A stretch of DNA of 64,000 bases, from the NCBI GenBank assembly GCA_903893545.1, contig CAITMJ010000009.1, positions 124,001-188,000 on the forward strand, written 5' to 3'. Positions 54,272 through 63,266 of this stretch are shown one piece after another. Origin of the DNA: an uncultured Chlamydiae bacterium. Its GTDB lineage: Bacteria; Chlamydiota; Chlamydiia; Chlamydiales; SM23-39. The notes beneath the pieces were generated by a model. That model worked only from the letters and a program-made list of their open reading frames with translations. It was not told the origin of the DNA and ran no database searches. How positions within the stretch are numbered: the first letter of the stretch is position 1; each line of letters starts with the position of its first letter. Made by a program: the position numbers and the translations under genes.

Positions 54272-56080
54272 ATGCAGATAGAACAGCTCGGCGATTACAT
54301 TGTTCAAAAAACTTTGGGTCAAGGCGCTTTTGGCGCCGTCTTTCTAGCAGAACATCGCTTTATCAAGCGCCCTTTTGTTTTGAAGGTGTTGCCGGAAGAG
54401 ATGTTGTCGGATCCTCAGTTTTTACGCCGCTTTGAAATGCAAGTGAGCGATATCGCAGGGCTCGATCATCCCAATATTGCCAAGATCCATAACGTATCTA
54501 TCCAGGACAGCAAGGTCTATTTAGTAATGGATCCGGTCGTCGATTCCTTTGGCTCAACGATGAATCTCGATCGGTTTTTAAGTCTTAAGGGCAAGACTCT
54601 TTCTGAAGAAGAGCAAGAGGCTTTTTTAAGACAGATCGCCTCTGCCTTAGATTACGCGCATGAGTCGGGAGTTGCCCACGGCGGAATTAAGTTGTCGAAC
54701 ATTCTCGTAGCGCTGACGGATGAAGGGGTAAAACTACTCCTTTCCGACTTTGGAATTTCTCGGTTAATTGGCGAAAAGGCTGCGTTTCTTCGCCTTTGCG
54801 AATTGATGAGCAAGGCTTTTTCATTGGAAGAATCGAGTGCTTCGCGCAATTTTTTAAAGAACTTTGCCTTTCTCTCTCCAGAGCAAAAAGCGTTAGAGCC
54901 GGAGGTTAATTTCGGCAAGTGTGACGCATATGCTTTTGGCGTTCTTACCTATTATTTCTTAACGGGAAAATTGCCCGAAGGGTGTTTTGATCTGCCGTCT
55001 CGGATCTTGCCAGATCATCGATTGAACTGGGATCTTTTAATCAACCGATGCTTGCAGAACAATCCGAATGTTCGCCCTCAAAAACTCCTCTCTGCCATGG
55101 ATGAATATTTACGTGCGCCACAAGTCCAGACGCTTTTGGAAACTGACGAGAAAAAAGAAAGCATCTTGCAGATGGCTTTTGAGTTTCCTGCCAAAACTTT
55201 AGCGCCTGCTCAAACGCCTCTTGAGGCGCCAAAGCCGGTGATTAAGCCGACAGAGATCGCGCGCCCTGAATATGAACCCGACCCAGCTGCGATTTTTCAG
55301 CGCGACCTTCTCGTCTCCCACTATGAGCCGAAGAAGATCGAGGAGAGAGAGGTGCAGCCTCTTTTAACGGAGATGATCGTGGTTCCAGGCGGCCAATATT
55401 TCCGAGGCAGCCCTGAAGGGGCCCGCGATGAGATGCCGCGCCATTTGATCACAGTTGCGAGCTTTGCCCTCGATATCCATCCGGTCACCAATGAGCAGTT
55501 CATCCGCTTTTTGCAAGCGATGGGCGGCGAAAAAGATCGGAATAACAACGACATCATTCGCCTTCGCGATGCGAGGATCAAGCGCTCTGCGGGCAAGCTC
55601 GTCATTGAATCGGGCTATGCAAGGCATCCTGTCGTCGGCGTCACTTGGTATGGAGCAACTGCTTATGCGCGTTGGATCGGCAAACGGCTTCCGACCGAAG
55701 CGGAGTGGGAAGCGGCAAGCGCTGGCGGCCGAGAAAATTTTATTTTCCCAACAGGGATCGATATCGAACGGACGCAGGCAAATTTCTTTAGCTCAGATAC
55801 AACTCCTGTGACAAGTTACTCTCCCAATGCATTTGGTCTCTTCGATATGGCGGGCAATATTTATGAATGGTGCCAAGATTGGTACGCCTATAATTACTAC
55901 GATGCCTCTGCCGTAGAGCCGGTCAATCCAATGGGACCGCCGCAAGGCGTCTATCGCGTCCTTCGAGGGGGCTGTTGGAAAAGTTTGAAAGAAGACTTGC
56001 GCTGTTCCCACCGCCACCGCAACAATCCTGGCGCTGTCAACGGAACCTATGGATTCCGCTGCGCCGCTGACGTCTCCTGA
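54272..56080 (+). CDS. pkn1: Pkn1-type protein kinase with FGE-sulfatase domain
   Basis: A 602-residue soluble protein. Residues 1-280 form a Hanks-type kinase domain with LGQGAFGAVFLAEH, ATP Lys38 in FVLKVL and SDFGISR (DFG 159-161). The catalytic loop reads HGGIKLSN (136-143), so the HRD Asp is Gly. Either the domain is a pseudokinase or it works atypically. A Pro-rich linker (about 300-350) leads to an FGE-sulfatase domain (about 367-602, with VPGGQYFRGSPEGARDEMP, RLPTEAEWEAA and GNIYEWCQDWY, ending YGFRCA). This kinase-FGE fusion is the chlamydial Pkn1 layout. ATG 54272 is chosen; TTG 54266 is nearer an AAAGAG site. Confidence 0.88.
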   Translation: MQIEQLGDYIVQKTLGQGAFGAVFLAEHRFIKRPFVLKVLPEEMLSDPQFLRRFEMQVSDIAGLDHPNIAKIHNVSIQDSKVYLVMDPVVDSFGSTMNLDRFLSLKGKTLSEEEQEAFLRQIASALDYAHESGVAHGGIKLSNILVALTDEGVKLLLSDFGISRLIGEKAAFLRLCELMSKAFSLEESSASRNFLKNFAFLSPEQKALEPEVNFGKCDAYAFGVLTYYFLTGKLPEGCFDLPSRILPDHRLNWDLLINRCLQNNPNVRPQKLLSAMDEYLRAPQVQTLLETDEKKESILQMAFEFPAKTLAPAQTPLEAPKPVIKPTEIARPEYEPDPAAIFQRDLLVSHYEPKKIEEREVQPLLTEMIVVPGGQYFRGSPEGARDEMPRHLITVASFALDIHPVTNEQFIRFLQAMGGEKDRNNNDIIRLRDARIKRSAGKLVIESGYARHPVVGVTWYGATAYARWIGKRLPTEAEWEAASAGGRENFIFPTGIDIERTQANFFSSDTTPVTSYSPNAFGLFDMAGNIYEWCQDWYAYNYYDASAVEPVNPMGPPQGVYRVLRGGCWKSLKEDLRCSHRHRNNPGAVNGTYGFRCAADVS

Positions 56081-56156
56081 TTTTTCTTCCTAGATCTTGC
56101 CTATTCTGCCGCTTGCGATCATGTACATCTTGTTTTTTGAATTCTAGAGCAAGTTT

Positions 56157-57083
56157 CTATAACTCATCATAAAGATGACAAGCAACCTCGTGGCCTTCTC
56201 CAATTTGCACGAGCTTTGGCCGTTCTATGCGGCAGATGGGCATTGCTTTTGGGCAGCGGGTGCTAAAAGGGCATCCTGGCGGAGGATGGAGCGGCGATGG
56301 GGGATCGCCGGAGATAAACACTCGAGTCCGTTTCCGCTCTAATTCGGGGTTTGGCAGGTGAATCGAGGCGAGCAGGAGCTCTGTGTAGGGATGAAGGGGC
56401 TTTTCAAAGAGCATATCGCTTGGGGCTATCTCGACAAAGGCGCCGAGGTACATGACGGCAATCCGGGTCGAAAGGTAGCGGACCATGGCTAGATCGTGTG
56501 CGATAAAGAGGTAGGTGAGGTTGAGCTCTTTTTGCAATCGTTGCAAAAGGGAGGCAATTTGGGCTTGGATCGATACATCGAGAGCTGAGATCGGCTCATC
56601 GCAGATGAGAAATTGTGGCTTCAGCGCAAGGGCTCTTGCGATTCCGATCCGTTGCTTTTGTCCTCCGCTAAATTCATGGGGAAAACGGGATGCAGCGTTC
56701 TTTGGCAGTCCAACAAGGTCGAGTAGCTCTTCGACGATGTGACCTACTGGTAATCGGTGGACGACAAGTGGTTCTCGGATAAGAGCATCGACGGTCATCC
56801 GCGGATTTAGAGAGGCAAAGGGATCTTGAAAGATCATTTGGATTTTACGGCAAAGATGCCGATCAGAAGAGTTGGAGATTTCTTTCCCTTCAAAGAAGAT
56901 TTTCCCTTCGGTAGGCCTTTCTAAACGGACGAGGAGTTTTCCGAGAGTCGATTTACCGCAGCCGCTTTCGCCGACAAGGCCTAAAATTTCTCCCGGCTCG
57001 ATCTGAAAAGAGACGTTATTCACAGCTGTTAGTTTTTCTTTACCGATAGAAAAGGTCTTTGTAAGATTTTGTACTTCAATCAT
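56157..57083 (-). CDS. oppF: oligopeptide ABC transporter ATP-binding protein OppF
   Basis: One of the two ATPases of the oligopeptide importer. Walker A is GESGCGKSTLGK, the signature FSGGQKQR and Walker B FLICDEPISALD. The Opp/Dpp-type C-terminal extension has HPYTELLLASI and the Cys-containing GCPFSTRCPKAMPIC. I start at ATG 57083 (MIEVQNLTKTF) with GGAAG upstream; ATG 57107 would overlap oppD by 32 bp. Last gene of the oppBCDF operon. Confidence 0.93.
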   Translation of the reverse strand: MIEVQNLTKTFSIGKEKLTAVNNVSFQIEPGEILGLVGESGCGKSTLGKLLVRLERPTEGKIFFEGKEISNSSDRHLCRKIQMIFQDPFASLNPRMTVDALIREPLVVHRLPVGHIVEELLDLVGLPKNAASRFPHEFSGGQKQRIGIARALALKPQFLICDEPISALDVSIQAQIASLLQRLQKELNLTYLFIAHDLAMVRYLSTRIAVMYLGAFVEIAPSDMLFEKPLHPYTELLLASIHLPNPELERKRTRVFISGDPPSPLHPPPGCPFSTRCPKAMPICRIERPKLVQIGEGHEVACHLYDEL

Positions 57084-58020
57084 TGGGCTTCCAGCAAGCA
57101 GAGCCATTGGCTAGGGGAGGTTCTTCTTTTTTGCATTGATCAAAGGCGCGAGGACATCGTGGAGCAAATGGGCAGCCGGTCGGTTTTGAGAAGAGGTTGG
57201 GAGGAGAGCCTTCAATGGGAACGATCGTCTGTGTTTTTGGCAAATCGAGCCGAGGAAGAGTTTGGAGAAGCATTTGGGTGTAGGGGTGTTTAGGTCTTAA
57301 AAAGACATCGTCGACAGATCCTTCTTCGACGATTTTTCCCGCGTACATGATGAGGACCCGATCTGCGTAGCTGGCGACTAAGCTAAGGTCGTGGGTGATG
57401 AGTAAAAGAGAGGTGTGCCTCTCGCTTGTCAATTGTTTAAGAAGTGCGAGGATTTGCGTAGAGACCGTTCCATCGAGAGCGGTTGTCGGCTCATCGGCGA
57501 TGAGAAGGCGGGGATTCATCGCGATTGCAATGGCGATTAAGACTCGTTGGCGCATTCCTCCACTTAAAGAGTGGGGATATTGCGAATAGCGAATGGCGGG
57601 TTCACTGATGCCAACTAAACGGAGGAGCTCAAGAGCTTTTGTTTTCGCCTCTTCTTTGGTGGCGATTTTGTGATAGACGAGCCCTTCAATGATCTGCTCT
57701 CCAATTTTCATCGTTGGATTGAGCGAGGTAAAAGGGTCTTGGAAAATCATGCCGATTTCTTTTCCGCGGAAATGGCTGAGCTCTTCTCTACTTTTTTTAA
57801 ATAGATCTTCACCACAGAATCGGACGCTTCCGGTGGTATGGCTGACAGAGTCGAGTTTGAGTAGAGCTTGGACGGCGGCGCTTTTTCCACATCCCGATTC
57901 GCCGACAAGAGCAACCGTTTCCCCCTCTTTGATTTCAAACGAAAGGCCGCGGACAGCCATGAGTTTTTTCTTGTGGATGGAAAATTCGACAGAGAGGTTT
58001 TCAACTTGCAAAAGGCTCAT
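57076..58020 (-). CDS. oppD: oligopeptide ABC transporter ATP-binding protein OppD
   Basis: Partner ATPase of OppF. Walker A is GESGCGKSAAVQ, the signature LSGGMRQR, Walker B LLIADEPTTALD, and the C-terminal extension has HPYTQMLLQTLP and CPFAPRCPRAFDQC. Its ATG overlaps the oppC stop by 4 bp. Length 314 is normal. Confidence 0.94.
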   Translation of the reverse strand: MSLLQVENLSVEFSIHKKKLMAVRGLSFEIKEGETVALVGESGCGKSAAVQALLKLDSVSHTTGSVRFCGEDLFKKSREELSHFRGKEIGMIFQDPFTSLNPTMKIGEQIIEGLVYHKIATKEEAKTKALELLRLVGISEPAIRYSQYPHSLSGGMRQRVLIAIAIAMNPRLLIADEPTTALDGTVSTQILALLKQLTSERHTSLLLITHDLSLVASYADRVLIMYAGKIVEEGSVDDVFLRPKHPYTQMLLQTLPRLDLPKTQTIVPIEGSPPNLFSKPTGCPFAPRCPRAFDQCKKEEPPLANGSACWKPND

Positions 58021-58877
58021 CGGCGAAGCCTTGGGTCGAGTGCATCGCGAAGGCCGTTGCCGAGGATGTTGAAGGAGAGCATGGTGATCGTGATCATGCT
58101 AGCGGGAAAAAAGAGGCGCCAAGGATAGTAGCGCATGGCCGGGAGCCCATCGTTTACCATGACTCCCCAGCTTGCGGCAGGAGCCTGGATGCCAAGGCCG
58201 AGAAAGCTAAGAAACGCTTCTGTAAAAATAGCCGTCGGAATGGTGAGTGTCAGCATGGCGATGATGGGGCCGATAGCGTTTGGAAGAAGATGCCTAAAGA
58301 GGATGCGCATTGGATGGCAGCCGATGACGCGCGCAGACGCAATGTAGTCGTTTTGTTGGAGCTGAAGCATTTGGCCGCGGGTGATCCTTGCCATATTGAT
58401 CCAGCCGGTCACTGTCATCGCGATCAAAATTGTCCCTATTCCGCAGCCGCGGATAACGGTGAGAAGAATGACAAAAAGAAGGTGTGGCATCGAATGGAGA
58501 ATATCGCAAAAGCGCATCATCACCTCATCGATTTTACCTCCTGTATAGGCGGCGATCGATCCCCAAAGGACGCCAAATACCACATCGATGCTCGCAGCGA
58601 CAATGCCGATAAAGAGCGAAATGCGGGCGCCCCACCAGACCCGAATAAAAAGATCTCGCCCGAGTTCATCGGTTCCAAACCAGTGGTGCACATTTGGAGG
58701 CATGTTTTTCAGTTCGAGATGGATTTCCGAATAGGTGTAGGGAGAAGTCAGCGGAATAAAACCTGCGAAAAGCGCAATTGCGATCAGCACCCAAAGCGTG
58801 CTAAATGCAAGCCGATTGGCTTTGAAGCGAAGCCAGGCATCTTCCCAATATGTCACCTGAGGAATCTCATCGATCAT
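58017..58877 (-). CDS. oppC: oligopeptide ABC transporter permease OppC
   Basis: Inner-membrane permease with six membrane helices. An N-terminal helix (about 20-42) is followed by HHWFGTDELGRDLFIRVWWG, the standard DppC/OppC block, and the permease loop near residue 190 (IGCHPMRILFRHLLPNAI). Length 286. It overlaps oppB by 11 bp. Confidence 0.94.
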   Translation of the reverse strand: MIDEIPQVTYWEDAWLRFKANRLAFSTLWVLIAIALFAGFIPLTSPYTYSEIHLELKNMPPNVHHWFGTDELGRDLFIRVWWGARISLFIGIVAASIDVVFGVLWGSIAAYTGGKIDEVMMRFCDILHSMPHLLFVILLTVIRGCGIGTILIAMTVTGWINMARITRGQMLQLQQNDYIASARVIGCHPMRILFRHLLPNAIGPIIAMLTLTIPTAIFTEAFLSFLGLGIQAPAASWGVMVNDGLPAMRYYPWRLFFPASMITITMLSFNILGNGLRDALDPRLRR

Positions 58878-59790
58878 AGGCGGCCTCTTTTACAATTCGA
58901 GGATCCAATAAGGGGTAAATCAGATCTACGAGAAAGACGAGCAGACTCAACGTGGCACAAAAGAAGATCGAGAGTCCCATAATCATCGGGTAATCTCTTG
59001 CATTGATGCTCGAGATCATCCATTGACCAAGGCCCGGAATGGCAAAGATTTTTTCCACCATAAAACTTCCCGTAAGAATGGAGGCGGCAATCGGACCGAG
59101 GTAAGAGATCACGGGGAGAAGGGCATTGCGAAGGCCATGGACGATCGCGATCCGGAAGAGGGGGAGTCCTTTGGAAAGGGCCGTGCGGATATAGTCTTGC
59201 GCGAGCACTTCGACCATGTTCGAGCGGGTAAGCCTGGCGATAAAGGCCATCGGCATCGCCGCAAGAGCTAACGTGGGGAGAATCGTCTGCTCAAAACTGC
59301 CCCACCTAGCCACGGGGAGCCAGTGGAGCTTTACGGCAAAAATATATTGAAGGAGGCTTGAAAGGACAAAATTGGGGACTGAGATGAAGAGCGTGGAAAC
59401 GAGCATGGCGGCGTGATCTTGCCATTTTGACCGTTTGATGGCCGCCCAGGTCCCCAAGAGCACGCCTGCAGGAACGGCGACAAAAAGGGCTTGCATCCCC
59501 AGCAATATCGAGATGGGGAGCCCCTCTAAAATAAACTGACTGACCGGCCTTCCGTGGTAGGCGATCGAAACGCCAAAATCGAAGCTGGCGATCCCTTTTA
59601 AATAATTGAGATACTGGATCCAAAGGGACTTGTCGAGGCCGTAGTAGGCATTGAGCGACCTTAAAACCTCTTCAGGGACGGCCCGATCGCCGATAAAGGG
59701 GTCTCCCGGGACTGCGTGCATGAGAAAAAAGGTCCCCGTGGCTACGCACCAGATGGAAAGCGCCAAGGTAAATATTTTTTTAACAATCAT
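58867..59790 (-). CDS. oppB: oligopeptide ABC transporter permease OppB
   Basis: Inner-membrane permease forming the channel with OppC. It shows the N-terminal helix, HAVPGDPF near residue 25, YGLDKSLWIQYLNYLKG, and the loop LAQDYIRTALSKGLP followed by HGLRNALLPV. Length 307. It is the first gene of the operon. No gene for the substrate-binding protein OppA lies on either side within this window. Confidence 0.94.
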   Translation of the reverse strand: MIVKKIFTLALSIWCVATGTFFLMHAVPGDPFIGDRAVPEEVLRSLNAYYGLDKSLWIQYLNYLKGIASFDFGVSIAYHGRPVSQFILEGLPISILLGMQALFVAVPAGVLLGTWAAIKRSKWQDHAAMLVSTLFISVPNFVLSSLLQYIFAVKLHWLPVARWGSFEQTILPTLALAAMPMAFIARLTRSNMVEVLAQDYIRTALSKGLPLFRIAIVHGLRNALLPVISYLGPIAASILTGSFMVEKIFAIPGLGQWMISSINARDYPMIMGLSIFFCATLSLLVFLVDLIYPLLDPRIVKEAAYDR

Positions 59791-59827
59791 AACTCGGACC
59801 GCTTAGGCTTTGATCTGGCTTTCGCCC

Positions 59828-59871
59828 CCCTTCCGACGAAGGGTCGTTGGGGACCCAGCTTGCCTCGCTGG
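59828..59871. other. GC-rich hairpin block upstream of oppB and rimO
   Basis: Two adjacent hairpins in the divergent spacer: CCCTTC-CGAC-GAAGGG (59828-59843) and CCAGC-TTGCCTC-GCTGG (59855-59871). The second shares the CTTGCYTCGC core with a hairpin at 62758-62777. No coding potential is seen. Confidence 0.55.
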
Positions 59872-59907
59872 CGGACCTTGTCATCTTTTGTCCCCTCGGG
59901 TTAATCT

Positions 59908-59936
59908 TTGCAATCTACAACGCCATCATTTATACT
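59908..59936 (+). promoter_or_regulatory. sigma70-type promoter of rimO
   Basis: TTGCAA at 59908-59913 and TATACT at 59931-59936 separated by exactly 17 bp, near consensus. The rimO ATG lies 29 bp downstream. Confidence 0.7.
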
Positions 59937-59965
59937 CGATTCCGCTCATTTGATGATAGGTTCCA

Positions 59966-61363
59966 ATGCTCGATAGAAAAATAATTTTTCAGAATAAGTT
60001 TCACTTTACTTCGCTAGGCTGCGCGAGAAATTTGGTCGACAGCGAAGTGATGATCGGAATTCTTTTAAAAGCAGGATATGAAGTTGTCCAAACGATGCAA
60101 GAGGCTGATTTCCTCGTTGTCAACACATGCGGATTTTTACAAAGTTCCAGAGATGAAGGGATCGAGACGATCCGAGAATTATTCAACGTCAAAAAAACCG
60201 ATGCGAAAGTGATCATCGCCGGTTGCATGGTCCAGAAACATAGCGCTGAGCTAAAAGCTGCTTTTCCCGATATCCATTACATGCTCGGCTCTGGCGATGT
60301 AGAGAAAATTATCGACGCGGTTTCTGCCAAAGAAACTGGAGAGGCGATTACCTCTGCAAAAAGTTACCTAGAATGGGGCGAAGTTCCTCGCACTCTTTCG
60401 ACGCCAAAGCACTACGCCTATTTGAAGATCGCCGAAGGGTGTAAAAAGCGCTGCGCTTTTTGCATTATCCCGACGATCAAAGGCCCTCTAAAGAGTAAAT
60501 CGGAAGAACAAGTCATCAAGGAATTTAGCGCGCTTTTATCGCAAGGCGTTTCTGAAGTGATCCTCATTGCGCAAGATCTCGGCGATTTTGGAAAAGATCG
60601 ATTGGAAAAAGGAGCTCTTGCCAAACTTCTCCGCACAATGCTCAAAGACCCACGTCCTTTCTGGCTTCGCCTGTTGTACCTCTATCCAGATGAAATCGAC
60701 GATGAGCTTATCGATGTGATCAAGAGCGATCCTCGCATCTGCCCTTACCTAGACATGCCGCTGCAGCACATCAACGATCGCGTCTTGAAGTCGATGCACA
60801 GGGCGACCTCAAAAGAGCAAATCCTTACGATCATCTCTCGCCTTCGCAATGAAATCCCCAACGTATCGATTCGGACAAGCCTGATGGTTGGATTTCCTGG
60901 CGAGACCGAAGAAGAATTTGAAGAACTTGTCGACTTTGTTCAAAAGTATCCACTCGACAACGTCGGGATTTTTAAATTCTCGCTCGAAAAAGAAGCTTAT
61001 GCTGCCAAGTTAGGCGATCAAATTTCCGAAGAAGTCAAACAGAGACGCTTTGAGAAGTTAGCCAGCGTTCAAATGAAAGTCGTCCGAAAATGGTCCAAAC
61101 GGATGATCGGGCGAAAAATCACTGCGGTTGTGGAAGGATTCCACCCTGAATCGGAATATCTCTTGCGGGCGCGCCATAGCGGCCAATGCCCTGAGATCGA
61201 CGGCCAAATCATCATCAACGACGGCCGTAAAGTCACCGGTTTTGGCAAATTTTACGAAGTAGAAATTACCGATGTAGCAGATTACGATCTCATCGGTCGA
61301 GTACTAGGCCCTGTAGGAGAGGCAAAAGAATGCAAGAAGAAAAGCAAACTAGTTTGCGTTTAA
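59966..61363 (+). CDS. rimO: ribosomal protein S12 methylthiotransferase
   Basis: Radical-SAM enzyme that adds a methylthio group to Asp88 of ribosomal protein S12. The 465-residue protein has the N-terminal MTTase domain with its cluster Cys residues (SLGCARNLVDSE, VNTCGFLQ and AGCMVQ), the radical-SAM motif GCKKRCAFCIIP (Cys at about 159, 163, 166) and a C-terminal TRAM-like domain. LGCARNLVDSE separates RimO from MiaB. A good promoter lies upstream, and the 3' end overlaps the methyltransferase gene by 34 bp. Confidence 0.93.
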   Translation: MLDRKIIFQNKFHFTSLGCARNLVDSEVMIGILLKAGYEVVQTMQEADFLVVNTCGFLQSSRDEGIETIRELFNVKKTDAKVIIAGCMVQKHSAELKAAFPDIHYMLGSGDVEKIIDAVSAKETGEAITSAKSYLEWGEVPRTLSTPKHYAYLKIAEGCKKRCAFCIIPTIKGPLKSKSEEQVIKEFSALLSQGVSEVILIAQDLGDFGKDRLEKGALAKLLRTMLKDPRPFWLRLLYLYPDEIDDELIDVIKSDPRICPYLDMPLQHINDRVLKSMHRATSKEQILTIISRLRNEIPNVSIRTSLMVGFPGETEEEFEELVDFVQKYPLDNVGIFKFSLEKEAYAAKLGDQISEEVKQRRFEKLASVQMKVVRKWSKRMIGRKITAVVEGFHPESEYLLRARHSGQCPEIDGQIIINDGRKVTGFGKFYEVEITDVADYDLIGRVLGPVGEAKECKKKSKLVCV

Positions 61364-62502
61364 AAAAAGGCAAAGAACGCCCCATTCTGCAACATCACCA
61401 CTGGATTTATTCCGGGGCCATTGCAGAGCAAAGCGGCGACTCTCTATTTGCAGAAATTTTTTCCCATTCTAAAGAAAAGCTTGGCCTGGCCATGCTCAAT
61501 CCCGGCCGTTCGATCTCTGGCCACATGCTCGCCTTTGGAAAAGACACTCTTGAAGAAGCCATTCAAGCGCGCATTGCAAAAGCCATCTTCCTTCGAAAAA
61601 AGTTAGCAAAACCAGACACCAATGCCATTCGCCTCATCAATGCCGAAGGGGACGGTCTTCCAGGACTGATCGTCGACTCATACAACGGAGTTTTGGTCCT
61701 CCAAATTTCCCATCCCGCTTTAGATTCGATTAAAGCCACCATTCTTGAAGTCCTGATTAAAGAGTTTGCTCCTAAGGCGATCTACGAAAAATCGACCTCC
61801 TTTCTTCGGAAAAAAGAAGGACTCGAAGAAATTCGAGGCCATCTCTATGGCCAGGACATTCCAGAAGTTGAAATCCTCGAAAACGGCCTTCGCTATTCCG
61901 TGCAAGTTCTCGAAGGGCAAAAGACAGGTCTTTTTCTCGACCAGCGCGAAATGCGCCTTCTTGTTCGGCAATTATCGGAAGGAAAACGGGTTTTGAATTG
62001 CTTTGCCTATACAGGGGGCTTTTCCATCTCCGCCCTTCAAGGCGGAGCCACCCACGTCGATAGCGTTGAGCTCAGCAAAAAGTGTGAACCCGCCATTGAG
62101 AAAAATTTGCAACTGAACAATCTCCCTTCAGAAAAACACCGCTTTCTCCTTGAAGACGCCATTGACTTTGTCGCAAAAAAGCCGCTCGATTACGATCTCG
62201 TCATTCTCGATCCCCCCGCTTTTGCCAAGCAAAAAGGGTCCGTCGACCGCGCTTTTCGCGCCTACAAAGACATGAATAAAACAGCGATCGAAAAGCTCCC
62301 CTCCGGCAGCCTGCTTCTTACCTGCTCCTGCTCCTATCACATCAGTGAAGAGCTCTTCCAAAACATCCTCTTCCGCGCCAGCCTAGAATCAGGCCGAAAA
62401 GTGCGTATCCTCGAGCGCCACCGTCAGGCTCACGATCACCCCATCTCCATTTTCCACCCCGAAAGCAGCTACCTCAAAAGCTTTCTCCTTGTGGTGGAGT
62501 AA
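61330..62502 (+). CDS. class I rRNA methyltransferase, RlmI type
   Basis: Probable 23S rRNA m5C methyltransferase. The N-terminal PUA domain (about 1-75) starts RLKKGKERPILQHHHWIYSG. A linker domain follows with RLINAEGDGLPGLIVDSY. The SAM-binding Rossmann domain has LNCFAYTGGFSISAL, DLVILDPPAFAK and LLTCSCSYH with the catalytic Cys. Length 390 matches RlmI. It overlaps rimO by 34 bp, so both RNA/ribosome-modifying genes are coupled. Confidence 0.88.
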   Translation: MQEEKQTSLRLKKGKERPILQHHHWIYSGAIAEQSGDSLFAEIFSHSKEKLGLAMLNPGRSISGHMLAFGKDTLEEAIQARIAKAIFLRKKLAKPDTNAIRLINAEGDGLPGLIVDSYNGVLVLQISHPALDSIKATILEVLIKEFAPKAIYEKSTSFLRKKEGLEEIRGHLYGQDIPEVEILENGLRYSVQVLEGQKTGLFLDQREMRLLVRQLSEGKRVLNCFAYTGGFSISALQGGATHVDSVELSKKCEPAIEKNLQLNNLPSEKHRFLLEDAIDFVAKKPLDYDLVILDPPAFAKQKGSVDRAFRAYKDMNKTAIEKLPSGSLLLTCSCSYHISEELFQNILFRASLESGRKVRILERHRQAHDHPISIFHPESSYLKSFLLVVE

Positions 62503-62864
62503 CAACAAAATAGGAATAGGCGTCGGGCGCTTCGGTTCCCTACGCCCCCGTGACCGGATTTTGGCTTTGGTCATCGGGCGCGCCTTTAATTATAGGTCGC
62601 CAACTCCGTGGCGACAGAAGCGCTTCCTATCGCGTCTAGCTCCTCGCCGAACTTTAGTTCGACTCGCTCGCCCATACGACGCGATTGCTCTTTGCCAAAA
62701 CCGGTCAATGGCTGCTCCTAGCGGCTAAGCTTCGCTACGCCGTCGCTCGCAGGATTTCCGCCTTGCTTCGCAGGCGGTTGTCGATCTAAGGTTTTCTGTA
62801 AAAATGGTTGTTTAAAATGACACCTTAGGCTTAGGATTCGTCTCTTAAATAACGGAGGATCTCG
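62503..62864. other. 362-bp non-coding, hairpin-rich GC block
   Basis: No credible gene. The block is GC-richer than its flanks and contains several short perfect hairpins: GTCGCCA/TGGCGAC (62596-62615), CGAACT-TT-AGTTCG (62648-62661) and CCGCCT/AGGCGG (62758-62777). The last shares its core with the block upstream of oppB. The final 60 bp are ordinary leader sequence ending in the ribosome site GGAGGA for the next gene. No tRNA or known RNA family is recognised. Confidence 0.6.
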
Positions 62865-63266
62865 ATGAAAAAGTGCTTTCGAGAAATGGTCATTAGCAGT
62901 CTATTTTTAGTTTCTGGAGTCAGGGCTGAATCTTCCAGAGAGATTTATGTCGCCAGAGAAGAGATCTCGTTGCACGACAATCAGATTTTTATCAAATGCA
63001 ATGGTTCGTGGAGGTCGGTTGGGGGGCTATCCACTGATGGAAATGGTTTGTATATTTCATCAGATACTTCATCTCTAAAACCTTTGATGAGCAGATGCTC
63101 GAGGTTTGAACTCGAATGGGATTATAAAGAAGGAAAGCTTAAAGTCATAGGGCATCTAGATCCTGAAGATCGAAAAAATGAAGCGCAATCAGCATCAAAT
63201 TCAGAATACGACAATAAACCCGATTCATGGGATTGCGCCGAACGCGATTATCAAGACAAAAAATAG
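62865..63266 (+). CDS. small exported protein of unknown function
   Basis: Not recognised. A 133-residue precursor with a signal peptide (MVISSLFLVSGVRAESS, cleavage probably after Ala near residue 21) and a mature beta-rich part (EISLHDNQIFIKCNGSW, then GGLSTDGNGLYISSDTSS) ending in a polar, Asp/Lys-rich tail. Two Cys in the middle could pair. GGAGGA precedes the ATG. Its 3' end overlaps or abuts the next gene depending on that gene's start. Confidence 0.7.
   Translation: MKKCFREMVISSLFLVSGVRAESSREIYVAREEISLHDNQIFIKCNGSWRSVGGLSTDGNGLYISSDTSSLKPLMSRCSRFELEWDYKEGKLKVIGHLDPEDRKNEAQSASNSEYDNKPDSWDCAERDYQDKK

Noticed and set aside
56081..56156. Rho-independent terminator between pkn1 and oppF
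   Set aside because: No stable GC stem followed by a T-run on either strand.
62503..62864. tRNA or known structured RNA in the GC-rich spacer
   Set aside because: No cloverleaf, anticodon arm or T-loop signature could be built; only short separate hairpins.
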